From Streptomyces sp. SA15 (GTDB lineage Bacteria; Actinomycetota; Actinomycetes; Streptomycetales; Streptomycetaceae), in assembly GCF_002291145.1 (NCBI RefSeq), contig NZ_NTGE01000101.1, positions 46,051 through 110,050 of the forward strand: 64,000 bases of DNA, read 5' to 3'. Positions 23,797 through 32,928 of the stretch are shown one piece after another (the first letter of the stretch is position 1; the number at the start of each line of letters is the position of its first letter). The notes under the pieces are model-generated. The model ran no database searches, was not told the DNA's origin, and saw nothing but the letters and a program-made list of their open reading frames with translations. A program made the translations under genes and the position numbers.

Positions 23797-25143
23797 TTAG
23801 CCGTTCTGTTCTTTCCACTCAGCCTGAGCCGTGTTCAGCTGATCAGCCAACGTGTCCAGAAACTCCTTCGCGCTCATGTCCCCAAGCAACACCTTCTGGA
23901 AGTTCGGCTCATTGTCCGACTTGGAGACCGTGTTCCAGTCCGGCAGGTAGTACGGCAGCTGAACAATGGTCGTGGACCCGTCACTCAACGCCCCCGCGGC
24001 CAACTTCGTGGGCTCGGCCTCAGAGATCCACGCGTCCTTCGCCGCGTCGCTGTTCGCCGGAACCTGCCCGGCCGACTTGTTGAACTTCGAGTTCTCCTCG
24101 TGCGAGGTGGCGAACTCGATGAACTTCCAGGCGGCTTCCTTGTTCTTGGAGCTCTTGAAGAGCCCCAGCCCGTCAACGGGGTTGGACACCTGAACCCGCT
24201 TGCCCCCGGCCCCGATCGGCTGAGGAATGCCACGGAACTTCTCCACCCCGAGCGCCTTCACATGGTCCTGGTAGGACCCCAGGTTGTGGTTCAGCATCCC
24301 GATCGTGCCGGAATCCCACTGCGCGACCATCTTGGTGAAGTCGTTGTTCAGGTCGGCGGCCGGCGTGACCTTCTTGTACAGGGCCGCGTACTTCTCCAGG
24401 GCCTCGACGTTCTTCGGGTCGTTGACCGTGGTCTTCTCACCGCTCGCGTCCCAGAAGGACGTGATGCCGGACTGCCCGTACATCGCGTCCAGCGCCTGGG
24501 CGATGGAACCGGCGCCACCCCGGATGGTGTACCCGAACTCGTTCTTGCCCGTGTTCGTGAGCTTGTCCGCGGCCTCGTAGAACTTGTCCCAGGTCGTCGG
24601 CTCGTCCAGACCCGCCTTCTTGAACAGGTCGGTGCGGTAGTAGAGGACACCGTTGTTGGCGGAGGTCGGGATCGAGTACAGGGCGTCGCCGCCGCCGGCG
24701 GACTTCAGCGACTCGACCATGGACTCGTTGAGCTTGCCGTTGAGGGAGGACTTGGAGAGCCGGTCGTCCAGCGGCTCCAGCGCGTTCTGGGCGGCGAACC
24801 CCGCGGCCATCGCCGCGCCGACACCGCCGACGTCCGGCAGACCGCCGCCCTGGATGGCGGTGTCGACCTTGGACTGGTACTCGGTGGAGGCGATCCCGAC
24901 GTACTCGACCTCGATGTCCGGGTTCGCCTTCTCGAAGTCGGCGATGACCTCCTTCCAAATGTCGGTGCGGACACCGCCGTTGTTGTCCCAGAAGACGATC
25001 TTGCCCTTGCCGCTGCCCTCTTCGCCCTTGTCACCGCCCGCGCCACTGCCGTCGTCACCGCAGGCGGTGGCGGTCAGGGCGAGTACGGAGCCCAGGGCGA
25101 CGGCTACGGCAGCGCGCCTGCTTCTACGGATGCTGATCTTCAT
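23797..25143 (-). CDS. Sugar ABC transporter substrate-binding lipoprotein
   Basis: A 448-residue family-1 (maltose-type) extracellular binding protein. The lipobox is in VLALTATACGDDGSG, so it is anchored to the outer face of the membrane. Fold marks include VFWDNNGGVRTDIWKEVIADFEKANPDIEVEYV and KEFLDTLADQLNTAQAEW at the end. Given its neighbours it should capture pectin-derived oligosaccharides for the two permeases at 32.0-33.9 kb. Five enzyme genes separate it from them, unlike the usual binding protein-permease-permease order. Start ATG at 25143 gives a normal signal peptide. Confidence 0.9.
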   Translation of the reverse strand: MKISIRRSRRAAVAVALGSVLALTATACGDDGSGAGGDKGEEGSGKGKIVFWDNNGGVRTDIWKEVIADFEKANPDIEVEYVGIASTEYQSKVDTAIQGGGLPDVGGVGAAMAAGFAAQNALEPLDDRLSKSSLNGKLNESMVESLKSAGGGDALYSIPTSANNGVLYYRTDLFKKAGLDEPTTWDKFYEAADKLTNTGKNEFGYTIRGGAGSIAQALDAMYGQSGITSFWDASGEKTTVNDPKNVEALEKYAALYKKVTPAADLNNDFTKMVAQWDSGTIGMLNHNLGSYQDHVKALGVEKFRGIPQPIGAGGKRVQVSNPVDGLGLFKSSKNKEAAWKFIEFATSHEENSKFNKSAGQVPANSDAAKDAWISEAEPTKLAAGALSDGSTTIVQLPYYLPDWNTVSKSDNEPNFQKVLLGDMSAKEFLDTLADQLNTAQAEWKEQNG

Positions 25144-25216
25144 TGGTCGGCTCTCTCTTCTGGATCCAGCGAGATATGAAGTTGTGGGGGGTTCGGTTCG
25201 GGTCACCCACGGAACC

Positions 25217-27196
25217 TCAGCGGCGGACGTACGGCGCCCAGCCGTCCGTGCCCTTGAGGTAGTTCGCGACGGTGTGCGTCTTGGCGTCGGCGTCACTCAT
25301 CTGCGGCCGGTCCGCGGAGAAGCCCGCCCCCGGCCCGAAGTTGCGGTACTCGGCGAAACGCGCGTCCTTCCACGAGAACCCACTCATGTCGGTCCACGGC
25401 GAGGACTTGATCGCGGCGGGCAGTTCGGTGTTCCGGATCAGCACCTGGGCGACCGCGGCGGGTTCACCACCCGGGTGCCAGGGCCGCCCCAGGTGGAAGG
25501 TCCCGGCGGGCGCGTCACTGACGATCCTCGATCCCGTGATCAGGAACCCGTAGGGATTGCCCGTCCACGTCGAAGCGGCCGTGATGTACCCGTTGTTGGT
25601 GGCCGAGCCACGGCTCAGCGCGCGGATCACGGACCGCTCGACGACGGTGGTCGCGCGTCCGTAGACGAAGTCGACATCGCCCTCGATGTACGAGTCGCGG
25701 ATGTAGACCCGGCTGATCACGTCCAGCTTGGGGCTGTCGGTCATCAGGGTGTCCTGGTTGCCCAGGAAGGCGGTGTCCTCGAAGACGATCCGGTCGCCGG
25801 TCGTCTTCATGGCGAGGGCCTGCTCGCCGCTGAGCTCGTGCGCGGCCTCGTCGAAGTCGTTGCTGAAGGTGAGGTTGCGGGCCGTGACGTCGTTCGCGGC
25901 GATCCGTACGGTCGCGCTCCCGGTGGAGCCGCCGTTCGCGGCGGGCGTGTCGTAGACGATGACGGTGTCGGAGCGATCGTGTCCAGTCCCCTGCAGCAGG
26001 ATGTTCGGCTTGCTCGCGGGGATGAGGACCTTGGCCCGGTACGTGCCCGGCGCGACCGCGATCGTCACCGGGAGGTCATTGCCCTCAGGCACGGCGTCCA
26101 CGGCGGCCTGCACGGTCGGGTAGTCGGCGGGGACATGCAGCGTCACCGGGTCGCCGATCCGCTTCTGCGGCCCGGAGAAGCGCTCGACCAGTGCCGGGAC
26201 GGCTGCCGCCGGGTCCAGCCGGTAGTCGTAGAACTCCCGCGGGTCGAAGGCGGCACCCCACTCGTCGTGCCGGCCCGTCGTGTTCTTCAGGATCGACCCG
26301 CGCTCCACCAGCTCGGCGGTGGTGTCGGCCTGGTAGGGGTGCTGGACGTTCCGGTAGTAGCTGTTCTCGATGACCATCTTGGTCTTGCCGCGCGACCAGT
26401 TCCCGTAGGTCCACACGGGGTCGCCGTCGGCCAGTTGGTCCGACAGGTAGTTGTTGTAGAGGTGCGCGTAGGCGCAGTTGTCGGCGGACGGGTTGCGCTG
26501 CTTGGTACCCGTGAACCAGTTGTGGTCGATGGTGATCTGCGTGGTGACGTTCGGGGTCCAGCCGATGCCGAACGTCTTGTTGTTGTTGGTGAACTGGTTG
26601 TAGGAGACGGTGACGTACTCGCTGTCCTTGCGGATGTCGAGCTGGCCGTCGCAGATCCGTGAGAAGCGGATGTGGTCGATCCACACGTGGTGGACGGTGT
26701 CCATCCGGATGCCGTCGAAGTCGGTGTCCTTGCAGTCCCAGTTGCCCTCGATCGCTGTGTCACGGATGGTGAGGTTGCGGATGATGACGTTGTGGGTGCC
26801 GGGGTCGAGGTTGAGTCCGCCGTGGACGATCTCGGCGCTGTCGCTCACGCCGATGATGGTCTTGTCGGAGGCGACGGCGATCTCCGTGCCGAAGGGATCC
26901 ATCTCGAGGGCGCCCTTGACCCGGATGACGTACGGCTCCTCGGCCGCCGCGTACTTCGCCAGCGAGGCCTGGTCGGTGACGGTCACGACCTTGCCGCCCG
27001 CGCCGCCGGTGGTGCCGCCGGCGAGGGAGGCGAAACCGTGCGGACGGTCGGTCCAGCGGTCCGCCGCCGCCGATGGGCTCGGAGCGGCTGCCTTCGCCTC
27101 CCCGATGGTCCCGAGGCCCAGAGCGGCCGCTAAGCCCACGACGGCGGCCAGGGCTCTACCGGCTCCCGGCAAGCGCTTGCTACGGAAGTGCGTCAT
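25217..27196 (-). CDS. Secreted bifunctional PL1 pectate lyase - CE8 pectin methylesterase (TTA-containing)
   Basis: A 659-residue exported fusion. After the signal peptide come PL1 (about 45-345; HHVWIDHIRFSRICDG, calcium-site strings) and CE8 (about 355-655; LGNQDTLMTDS, VEGDVDFVYGRATTVVERS, HLGRPWHPGG). Joining esterase and lyase lets methylated pectin be de-esterified and cut by one protein. The PL1 half has TKQRNPSADNCAYAHLYNN where the other lyases have RxPRVR, so the second arginine of RxPxxR is absent. A TTA codon lies at 27131-27133 in the signal peptide. ATG at 27196 follows GGGAG; the gene begins 33 bases after the GH43 stop. Confidence 0.9.
   Translation of the reverse strand: MTHFRSKRLPGAGRALAAVVGLAAALGLGTIGEAKAAAPSPSAAADRWTDRPHGFASLAGGTTGGAGGKVVTVTDQASLAKYAAAEEPYVIRVKGALEMDPFGTEIAVASDKTIIGVSDSAEIVHGGLNLDPGTHNVIIRNLTIRDTAIEGNWDCKDTDFDGIRMDTVHHVWIDHIRFSRICDGQLDIRKDSEYVTVSYNQFTNNNKTFGIGWTPNVTTQITIDHNWFTGTKQRNPSADNCAYAHLYNNYLSDQLADGDPVWTYGNWSRGKTKMVIENSYYRNVQHPYQADTTAELVERGSILKNTTGRHDEWGAAFDPREFYDYRLDPAAAVPALVERFSGPQKRIGDPVTLHVPADYPTVQAAVDAVPEGNDLPVTIAVAPGTYRAKVLIPASKPNILLQGTGHDRSDTVIVYDTPAANGGSTGSATVRIAANDVTARNLTFSNDFDEAAHELSGEQALAMKTTGDRIVFEDTAFLGNQDTLMTDSPKLDVISRVYIRDSYIEGDVDFVYGRATTVVERSVIRALSRGSATNNGYITAASTWTGNPYGFLITGSRIVSDAPAGTFHLGRPWHPGGEPAAVAQVLIRNTELPAAIKSSPWTDMSGFSWKDARFAEYRNFGPGAGFSADRPQMSDADAKTHTVANYLKGTDGWAPYVRR
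27169..27180. promoter_or_regulatory. GCAAGCGCTTGC palindrome, possible LacI-type site
   Basis: A perfect 12-base palindrome with the core AAGCGCTT, inside codons 6-9 of the PL1-CE8 gene. The same core occurs at 33935 and 35935. LacI-family operators often have this CGCT-centred form. Position inside an operon makes a role uncertain. Confidence 0.3.
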
Positions 27197-27229
27197 TGCG
27201 GCTCCCAACAGGCGTACAGGTGCGGTCAC

Positions 27230-28738
27230 TTACAAGGCGGTGATCCGGAACTGCGTGAAACTCGCGGCGCCGGCGTGTCCCGGTCCGACGGGCGCGAGGG
27301 CGAACAGGCCGAGCAGGGCGCCGACCCAGCGCCAAGGGGTGGCGGCGAAGACCTGGCCCGAAGGGCACAGGCCGTCTCCGATGTCGTAGAAGAAGCGGCA
27401 GCGTGCTCCGGTGCCGATCTCGATCCGCAGCCTGGCCCGTCCCTCGGGCGCGAGCCGGGGATGGTCGGCGTCCCGCTCCTTCTCGGCGACGGCTTCGGCG
27501 AACCGGTGCACGAGGTGGACCGTCCCGTCGGCTCCCCGTTGCAGCCCGATCCAGCTGAAGGCGTCTCCGAGGACCGCGAGCCCGGCCCGCGCCCCCGGCT
27601 CCTCGCCGTGCAGCCTCAGCTCGACCTCGACGGCGGACGGGGTGCCCGGCAGCCGCTGGGTGAGGACATTCGGCAGTTTGCGCAGGTCGTGCGCGTCGGC
27701 CGAGCGGACGCAGGCGAGCCTCAGGCCGTCCCCGGAGTGCTGGGTGGCCCAGCCGTCCTGCGGGTTGGCCGTCCACTGCCACTGGCGGCCGAAGCGTCCG
27801 CCGGGGAAGTCGTCGTCGGTGGCGGGCGCGGCGGCCGGCTGCGGCGGCAGGTCGGGCAGCGGATGTACGGCGACGGGGGCGCCGTCGTCACCGAGCACCG
27901 GCCAGCCGTCCGCGCCCCAGCGCATCGGCTGGAGGTGGACGACCCTGCCGTACGCACCGCGCTGCTGGAAGTGCAGGAACCAGTCCTCCCCGGACGGGGT
28001 GCGCACCCAGCCGCCCTGGTGCGGCCCGTTGACGTCGGTGTCCTTCTGCTCCAGGACGACCTTCTCCTCGTACGGCCCGAAGAAGCCGCGTGAGCGGAAG
28101 GCGCCCTGCCAGCCGGTCTCCACGCTCCCGGCGGGGGCGAGGATCCAGAACCAGCCGTCGTGCTTGTACAGCTTGGGGCCTTCGAGGGTGAACCAGCCGG
28201 GGATGCGGTCTCCGTCGACGATCACCTTCCCCTCGTCGAGAAGTGACGTCCCGTCCGGGTGCATACGGTGGCCGGTGAGGCGGTTCTTGATGCCGGAGCG
28301 GGATTTGGCCCAGGCATGGACGAGATAGGCCTCGCCGGTCTCGTCGTCCCACAGGGGGCACGGGTCGATGAGTCCCTTGCCCTCCTTCACCAGATGAGGG
28401 CGGGTCCAAGGGCCGCGTACGCCGGGAGCGTTGACCTGGAAGATGCCCTGGTCGGGGTCGCCCCAGAAGATCCAGAAGCGGTCGTCGTGGTGGCGCAAGG
28501 ACGGTGCCCAGACTCCGCAGTCGTGGCGCGGGGCCTTGAACTCGCTTCCTGGTTCCAGGCGTTCGACGGCGTGGCCGACCAGGGTCCAGTTGACCAGGTC
28601 ACGGGAGTGCAGCAGCGGCAGGCCGGGGGCGCGGCCGAAGCTGGAGGCGGTGAGGTAGAAGTCGTCGCCGACGCGGACGACGTCGGGGTCGGACCAGTCG
28701 GCGTTCAGGACGGGGTTCGTGTACGTCCGCGCGGTCAC
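27230..28738 (-). CDS. Cytoplasmic GH43 glycoside hydrolase with C-terminal beta-sandwich
   Basis: A 502-residue GH43 enzyme without signal peptide. The catalytic propeller (about 5-300) starts with TYTNPVLNADWSDPDVVRVGDDFYL (catalytic base Asp), followed by KGLIDPCPLWDDETGEAYLVHAW and FTLEGPKLYKHDGWFWILAP (acid Glu). The C-terminal domain (about 320-500) is the concanavalin-like GH43 C2 module. It should trim imported arabinosyl- or xylosyl-containing oligosaccharides. Its GTG start overlaps the DUF6807 stop by four bases (GTGA), so it is coupled to that gene. Confidence 0.87.
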   Translation of the reverse strand: MTARTYTNPVLNADWSDPDVVRVGDDFYLTASSFGRAPGLPLLHSRDLVNWTLVGHAVERLEPGSEFKAPRHDCGVWAPSLRHHDDRFWIFWGDPDQGIFQVNAPGVRGPWTRPHLVKEGKGLIDPCPLWDDETGEAYLVHAWAKSRSGIKNRLTGHRMHPDGTSLLDEGKVIVDGDRIPGWFTLEGPKLYKHDGWFWILAPAGSVETGWQGAFRSRGFFGPYEEKVVLEQKDTDVNGPHQGGWVRTPSGEDWFLHFQQRGAYGRVVHLQPMRWGADGWPVLGDDGAPVAVHPLPDLPPQPAAAPATDDDFPGGRFGRQWQWTANPQDGWATQHSGDGLRLACVRSADAHDLRKLPNVLTQRLPGTPSAVEVELRLHGEEPGARAGLAVLGDAFSWIGLQRGADGTVHLVHRFAEAVAEKERDADHPRLAPEGRARLRIEIGTGARCRFFYDIGDGLCPSGQVFAATPWRWVGALLGLFALAPVGPGHAGAASFTQFRITAL

Positions 28739-29580
28739 GGGCTCACCGCCTTCCGTATGAGGGCCGCGGCTCCGTCCCGGTCGAGCCGGCCGTCGGCGAC
28801 CACGGTGACGATCCGCCGTACGACGGTGTCACCGGGCGCGATCGGCAGCCGCTCCTCGAACGCCAGGGACGAGCCGACGCCCGGGTACTCGGCGGTGCGC
28901 ACGAACCACGGGTCGCGCCGGGTCTGCTCGGTGGCCCCGGCGAAGACCAGGGTCCAGGTGGAGCCGGCCAGGGCGAGCCAGTCGGCGGGGGCGCCGTGGA
29001 CCTCGGCCTCGCCCTCGGTGGCGGCGGTGAAGGCATGCGGGGCCTCGTGCTCCTTGCGGGCCCGCCAGAAGAAGCCGCCGTAGGCCGCGCCGGGCCGCCC
29101 GTTGGTGGCGGGGCTGCCGATCGACAGCGGGTCCGGGGTGACGTTGGTGAGCGAGAAGGTGAAGTCCAGCGCCCAGGCGGCGTCGGTGAGTTCGGTGGCC
29201 GCGACCGTACGGCGCTCGCGCAGCAGCTCGGCTCCGGCGGCCACCCAGCGCAGCTCCTCGACGAAGCCGTCGGGGTCGCGCAGCTGGAAGGTGGAGTGCC
29301 GCTGGGCGCCGTGGTTGTCCAGTTCGGTCGGGCCCTGGTCACGGACGTAGGTGCGTCCGCCCCAGAAGTTGGCCCCCTCGACGTCGGGTACGGCGACACC
29401 GACGCCGAGGTGGTGTGTGTGGTCGGCGGGGCTGAGCTCCGTGACGGCCGTGCCGGCCAGGGTGGTGACGGGGTGCAGGTACGGGCGCGGGGAGAGCCGG
29501 GCCGGCAGCTCGGGCCGGGTGACGTACCGGCCGACCGGGCGGCCCGCGACGCGCAGCACCGGCGTGTCGTTGGTCGTCAT
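28735..29580 (-). CDS. DUF6807 ('PmoA-like') family protein
   Basis: A 281-residue soluble protein of the DUF6807 family, often mislabelled PmoA although unrelated to methane monooxygenase. Typical strings are YLHPVTTLAGTAVTELSPADHTHHLGVGVAV and GANFWGGRTYVRDQG. The histidine-rich HTHHLG suggests a metal or sugar-phosphate site, but the reaction is not known. Genes of this family commonly sit beside Gfo/Idh oxidoreductases, as here, where the start and the upstream stop share one base (TGATG). A role in sugar modification is inferred from that pairing. Confidence 0.8.
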   Translation of the reverse strand: MTTNDTPVLRVAGRPVGRYVTRPELPARLSPRPYLHPVTTLAGTAVTELSPADHTHHLGVGVAVPDVEGANFWGGRTYVRDQGPTELDNHGAQRHSTFQLRDPDGFVEELRWVAAGAELLRERRTVAATELTDAAWALDFTFSLTNVTPDPLSIGSPATNGRPGAAYGGFFWRARKEHEAPHAFTAATEGEAEVHGAPADWLALAGSTWTLVFAGATEQTRRDPWFVRTAEYPGVGSSLAFEERLPIAPGDTVVRRIVTVVADGRLDRDGAAALIRKAVSP

Positions 29581-30746
29581 CAGGTGCTCACCTCCTTTCG
29601 GAGTCCGTTGGGGACGGCCCAGGGGGCGCCCAGTTCGGAGAACAGGGAGAGGGTGTCGGCGGCGGCCGCGACGAGGCCGTCGACGCCGGGCACGACCCGG
29701 CGCCGCTCGTCGGCGAGCAGGTGCCAGGTCCCCTCCGGCAGCGGGGCCGGGTCGGGGGCCTGGCGGATCGCCTCGACGACCTTCATGAAGGAGCCCGTGG
29801 CGTCCGGCGGGACCAGCAGGTCGGCGCCGTCGGTGAGGTGCTCGACGAGGTTCTCCAGCAGGTCGGTGCGGCCGTACTCGTACTCCTCGGGGCCGTGGTC
29901 GGCCCGCTGGAGCAGGACGCGGTCCTGCTTGTACCAGAAGGTGATCCGGCCCCGGCTGCCGTGCGCGACGACATACGGCTCGTCGGGGTCCTCGGCGCAC
30001 AGGGTCGCCGCGACGGTCACCGGGAGATCCCGGGTGGTGGTGACGCGGACGCAGGAGGTGTCGTCGGACTCGATGTCGTTGGCGCGCAGCAGCTCGGTCT
30101 CGATCCCGGTGACGTCCTCGGCGTACGGGGCCCCGGCCAGCGCGAGGGCGGTGGCGACGGCGTGCGCGAGCGGGTTGGTCAGCGCCCCGTCGATCACGTC
30201 GACCCCGTGCAGCCTGCGCTTGCCCGCCCAGGGCGCCCGCCGGTAGTACGCCTCGGGACGCGCCCAGGCACCGGCCCCGCCGACGCCCTCGAGTTCTCCG
30301 ATCGCGCCCTCGGCGATCAGCTCGCGGATCGCGGGCACGGCGTGCGAGCCCAGCGACTGGAAGCCGATCTGGCAGGCGACGCCGGCCTCGGCGACCCCGT
30401 CGGCCATCCGGCGGTACTCGGCGTAGGAGGGGGCGGGCGGCTTCTCCAGCAGGAGGTGCACGCCCTTGCCGGCGGCCGTCAGCGCCAGGTCCGTGTGTGT
30501 CGGGATCGGCGTGCAGATCACGGCGATCCGGGCGCCGGTGGAGTCGAGGAGGGCGCCGAAGTCGGCGGACTGCTCGGGTGTGCCCAGGCCCTCGGGGATC
30601 TCGTCCCCGGTCAGCGGGGTCAGCTCGCAGATCCCCGCCAGCCGGACGATGCCCTTGTCCTGGAGCCGGCGGATGTTGTCCAGGTGCCAGCGGCCGTGGC
30701 CGCGAGCGCCCGCGAGAACGATCGGAACGGTCATCTGAACAGTCAT
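29580..30746 (-). CDS. Gfo/Idh/MocA family oxidoreductase
   Basis: A 388-residue NAD(P)-dependent oxidoreductase. The N-terminal Rossmann fold begins IVLAGARGHGRWHLDNI; the family lysine is in VHLLLEKPPAPSYAEY. The C-terminal domain includes GRITFWYKQDRVLL. Substrates in this family are sugars, inositols or oligosaccharide ends. Here, next to DUF6807 and GH43, it likely oxidises a pectin-derived sugar or glycoside, possibly by oxidation-assisted cleavage (inference). The ATG at 30746 has GGAGG 5 bases upstream and overlaps the PL1 stop by four bases. Confidence 0.87.
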   Translation of the reverse strand: MTVQMTVPIVLAGARGHGRWHLDNIRRLQDKGIVRLAGICELTPLTGDEIPEGLGTPEQSADFGALLDSTGARIAVICTPIPTHTDLALTAAGKGVHLLLEKPPAPSYAEYRRMADGVAEAGVACQIGFQSLGSHAVPAIRELIAEGAIGELEGVGGAGAWARPEAYYRRAPWAGKRRLHGVDVIDGALTNPLAHAVATALALAGAPYAEDVTGIETELLRANDIESDDTSCVRVTTTRDLPVTVAATLCAEDPDEPYVVAHGSRGRITFWYKQDRVLLQRADHGPEEYEYGRTDLLENLVEHLTDGADLLVPPDATGSFMKVVEAIRQAPDPAPLPEGTWHLLADERRRVVPGVDGLVAAAADTLSLFSELGAPWAVPNGLRKEVST

Positions 30747-32035
30747 GGGATCCTCCCTGCGCCCGCGCCGCGTGCCACCTCTCGGTCGGCCGTGGCGGCG
30801 TTGTCGATCTTTGTGTGCAGGGTAGGTCTCCAGCCGACGTCCGCCGTGAGATCACGCTCGCTGCCACTGTTGTAGGCGTTGTGGATGGCGAGCAGGTCCA
30901 CCGGATAGCCGTTGAAGAGGGTGCCGCTCTGGTGCAGGGCGGTGCCGTTCCAGCTCTTGACCAGGTCGGCGGCCTCGATGTGGCCGGGGGTGGTGAAGGC
31001 GTTGTTCTCTGCGTAGATCGCCGACTCGGTGGAGACACCGACGGAGTAGCGGTAGTCGTGGGCGTCGTCCGGGACGACGTACCGGTTGTTGTAGAGGTGC
31101 ACCTGGCCGAAGCGGACCCTCGGGGCTCGCTGGACGACCGAGTCGAACTCGTTGTGGTGCAGGGTGACCCGCAGCTTGCCGCGGTCGCCGGTGGCCGTGT
31201 CGCCGTTGCCGATGAGCATCGCCTTGTCGTGGCCGGCGAACCGGCTCCAGGAGACGGTGACCAGGTCGGAGCCGTTGGTGATGTCGAGCAGGCCGTCGTG
31301 GCGCAGGTAGTTGCGGCCGTAGTGGGTGGGTTCCTTGGCGTCGGGGTGGCCCTTGTCGCTCAGGGTCACGTGGTCGACCCACACGTGGGTGGCACCGCGC
31401 AGCCACAGGTTGTCGTACGCCGTCTTCCAGTCGCCGAGGCCGCCGGTGTTGGGCTGCCAGACGGGGAAGCAGTCGTAGGCGTCCCGGAGGTCGAGGTTGC
31501 GGATGATCACGTTCTCCGCGTCCTTGACCTGGAGGCTGGCGCCCTTGAGGACGGCCTTGTCGCCCAGGCCGACGATGGTGGTGTTGGAGCCGACCGGCAG
31601 CACGACCCGCTCGGCCTGCTTCGCCGCCGACGCCTGGCGGGCCTCCTCCTGCGGGCCGCTGGGCTTGGCGGAGCCCCAGGTGCGGGGGTCGTAGGCGGCC
31701 AGGTACTTCGTCGTGCTGTAGCCGTCGGTGGCGTAGTCGGCGCAGTCCAGGCGGTCGCCGTCGTCGTCGGTGTTGGCGTCGACGGTTCCGGCGATCTTGA
31801 TGATCTTCGGTGTGTCGCTGCCGCCGTCCAGCGCGCGGACCAGTCCGGCGCGGTCGGTGACGGTGTGGACGTGCGCGTCGTCGGCCGCGGCACCTCCGGT
31901 GGTGCCGCCGGCGGCGGAGGCCCAGCCGTCGTTCGGGGGCAGGGTGTCGCGGCTGATGTCGCGGGCCTCGGCGTGCGCGGGGACGCACAGGAGACCCAAC
32001 GCGGCGCCGACGACCGCGATCTGACGGATTCTCAT
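30743..32035 (-). CDS. Secreted pectate lyase, PL1
   Basis: A 430-residue PL1 lyase with a short signal peptide (RIRQIAVVGAALGLLCVPAHAEA). Marks are THVWVDHVTLSDKGHPDAKEP, LLDITNGSDLVTVSWSRFAGHDKAM and the RxPxxR motif in VQRAPRVRFGQVHLYNNRY. It overlaps the permease stop upstream and the oxidoreductase start downstream by four bases each. A secreted lyase wedged between transporter and cytoplasmic enzyme genes shows that uptake and depolymerisation are expressed in fixed ratio. Confidence 0.92.
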   Translation of the reverse strand: MRIRQIAVVGAALGLLCVPAHAEARDISRDTLPPNDGWASAAGGTTGGAAADDAHVHTVTDRAGLVRALDGGSDTPKIIKIAGTVDANTDDDGDRLDCADYATDGYSTTKYLAAYDPRTWGSAKPSGPQEEARQASAAKQAERVVLPVGSNTTIVGLGDKAVLKGASLQVKDAENVIIRNLDLRDAYDCFPVWQPNTGGLGDWKTAYDNLWLRGATHVWVDHVTLSDKGHPDAKEPTHYGRNYLRHDGLLDITNGSDLVTVSWSRFAGHDKAMLIGNGDTATGDRGKLRVTLHHNEFDSVVQRAPRVRFGQVHLYNNRYVVPDDAHDYRYSVGVSTESAIYAENNAFTTPGHIEAADLVKSWNGTALHQSGTLFNGYPVDLLAIHNAYNSGSERDLTADVGWRPTLHTKIDNAATADREVARGAGAGRIP

Positions 32036-32928
32036 CCCTTCACCGCCCCCGCGCTGAAGCCCGTGATCAGCCACTTCTGGATGAAGGCGAACACGATCAC
32101 GACGGGGACGGCCGCGATGATGCCGCCCGCGGCGAGCGCGCCGAGGTCGACGCTGTCCGCGCTCATCAGGGTGTTGAGGCCGACCGGGATGGTCTGCTTC
32201 TCCTGGTTGTTCAGGAACATCAGGGCGAACAGGAAGTGGTTCCAGGAGTGCACGAAGGCGAAGGAGCCGACGGCGATCAGCCCGGGCCGCAGCAGCGGCA
32301 GGACGACGATCCGGAAGGCGGTGAACCGGTTGCAGCCGTCGACCCAGGCCGCCTCTTCCAGCGAGTACGGCACGTTCTTGATGAAGTTGCTGATCAGGAT
32401 CATCGACAGCGGCAGCTGGAAGACGGTCTCCGCGATGATCACACTGCCCAGCGAGTTGATCATCTGGAGCTCGGCGAAGATCTCGAACAGCGGGACCAGG
32501 AGCAGCGCGCCCGGCACGAACTGGGAGCACAGCAGGGCCAGCATGAAGGCCTGCTTGATCTTGAAGTCGAACCGGGCGAGGGCATAGCCGCCGGCCAGTG
32601 CGACGAGGGTCGTCATCACCAGGGTGGCGACGCCGACGAGCAGGCTGTTCTCGAAGTAGGTGCCGAAGCTTCGCTCCGTCCACACCTTCTCGAAGTGGTC
32701 GAAGGTCATCGGCCAGGGTACGAGCGAGGTCGAGCCGGCCGGGCGGAGGGCGAAGAGCAGGATCCAGTAGAACGGGATGAGGGTGAAGACGAGGTAGATC
32801 GACAGCGGCAGGTAGATCTGCCAGCGGGGAGCCTCGTCCCAGGCACGGCGCTTGCCCGTGGGGCGCGGCGGTTCGACCACCGCGGGCTCGGGAGCCGGTG
32901 CCACCGCGGTGGCCTCCTTGGTGCTCAC
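32032..32928 (-). CDS. Sugar ABC transporter permease, MalG-type
   Basis: A 298-residue carbohydrate ABC permease of the CUT1 type with six predicted membrane segments. The EAA loop that contacts the ATPase is clear: EEAAWVDGCNRFTAFRIVVLP. The N-terminal cytoplasmic tail is Pro/Ala-rich. It pairs with the permease upstream (GTGA overlap). No ATP-binding subunit is encoded nearby; in Streptomyces a shared ATPase such as MsiK normally energises CUT1 systems. Substrate is probably unsaturated galacturonate or rhamnogalacturonan oligomers, from context. Confidence 0.9.
   Translation of the reverse strand: MSTKEATAVAPAPEPAVVEPPRPTGKRRAWDEAPRWQIYLPLSIYLVFTLIPFYWILLFALRPAGSTSLVPWPMTFDHFEKVWTERSFGTYFENSLLVGVATLVMTTLVALAGGYALARFDFKIKQAFMLALLCSQFVPGALLLVPLFEIFAELQMINSLGSVIIAETVFQLPLSMILISNFIKNVPYSLEEAAWVDGCNRFTAFRIVVLPLLRPGLIAVGSFAFVHSWNHFLFALMFLNNQEKQTIPVGLNTLMSADSVDLGALAAGGIIAAVPVVIVFAFIQKWLITGFSAGAVKG

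Noticed and set aside
28735..31038. Reading the DUF6807 gene as a 767-residue protein
   Set aside because: The N-terminal 480 residues are an off-frame reading of the Gfo/Idh gene. The real start is ATG 29580 with TGATG coupling.
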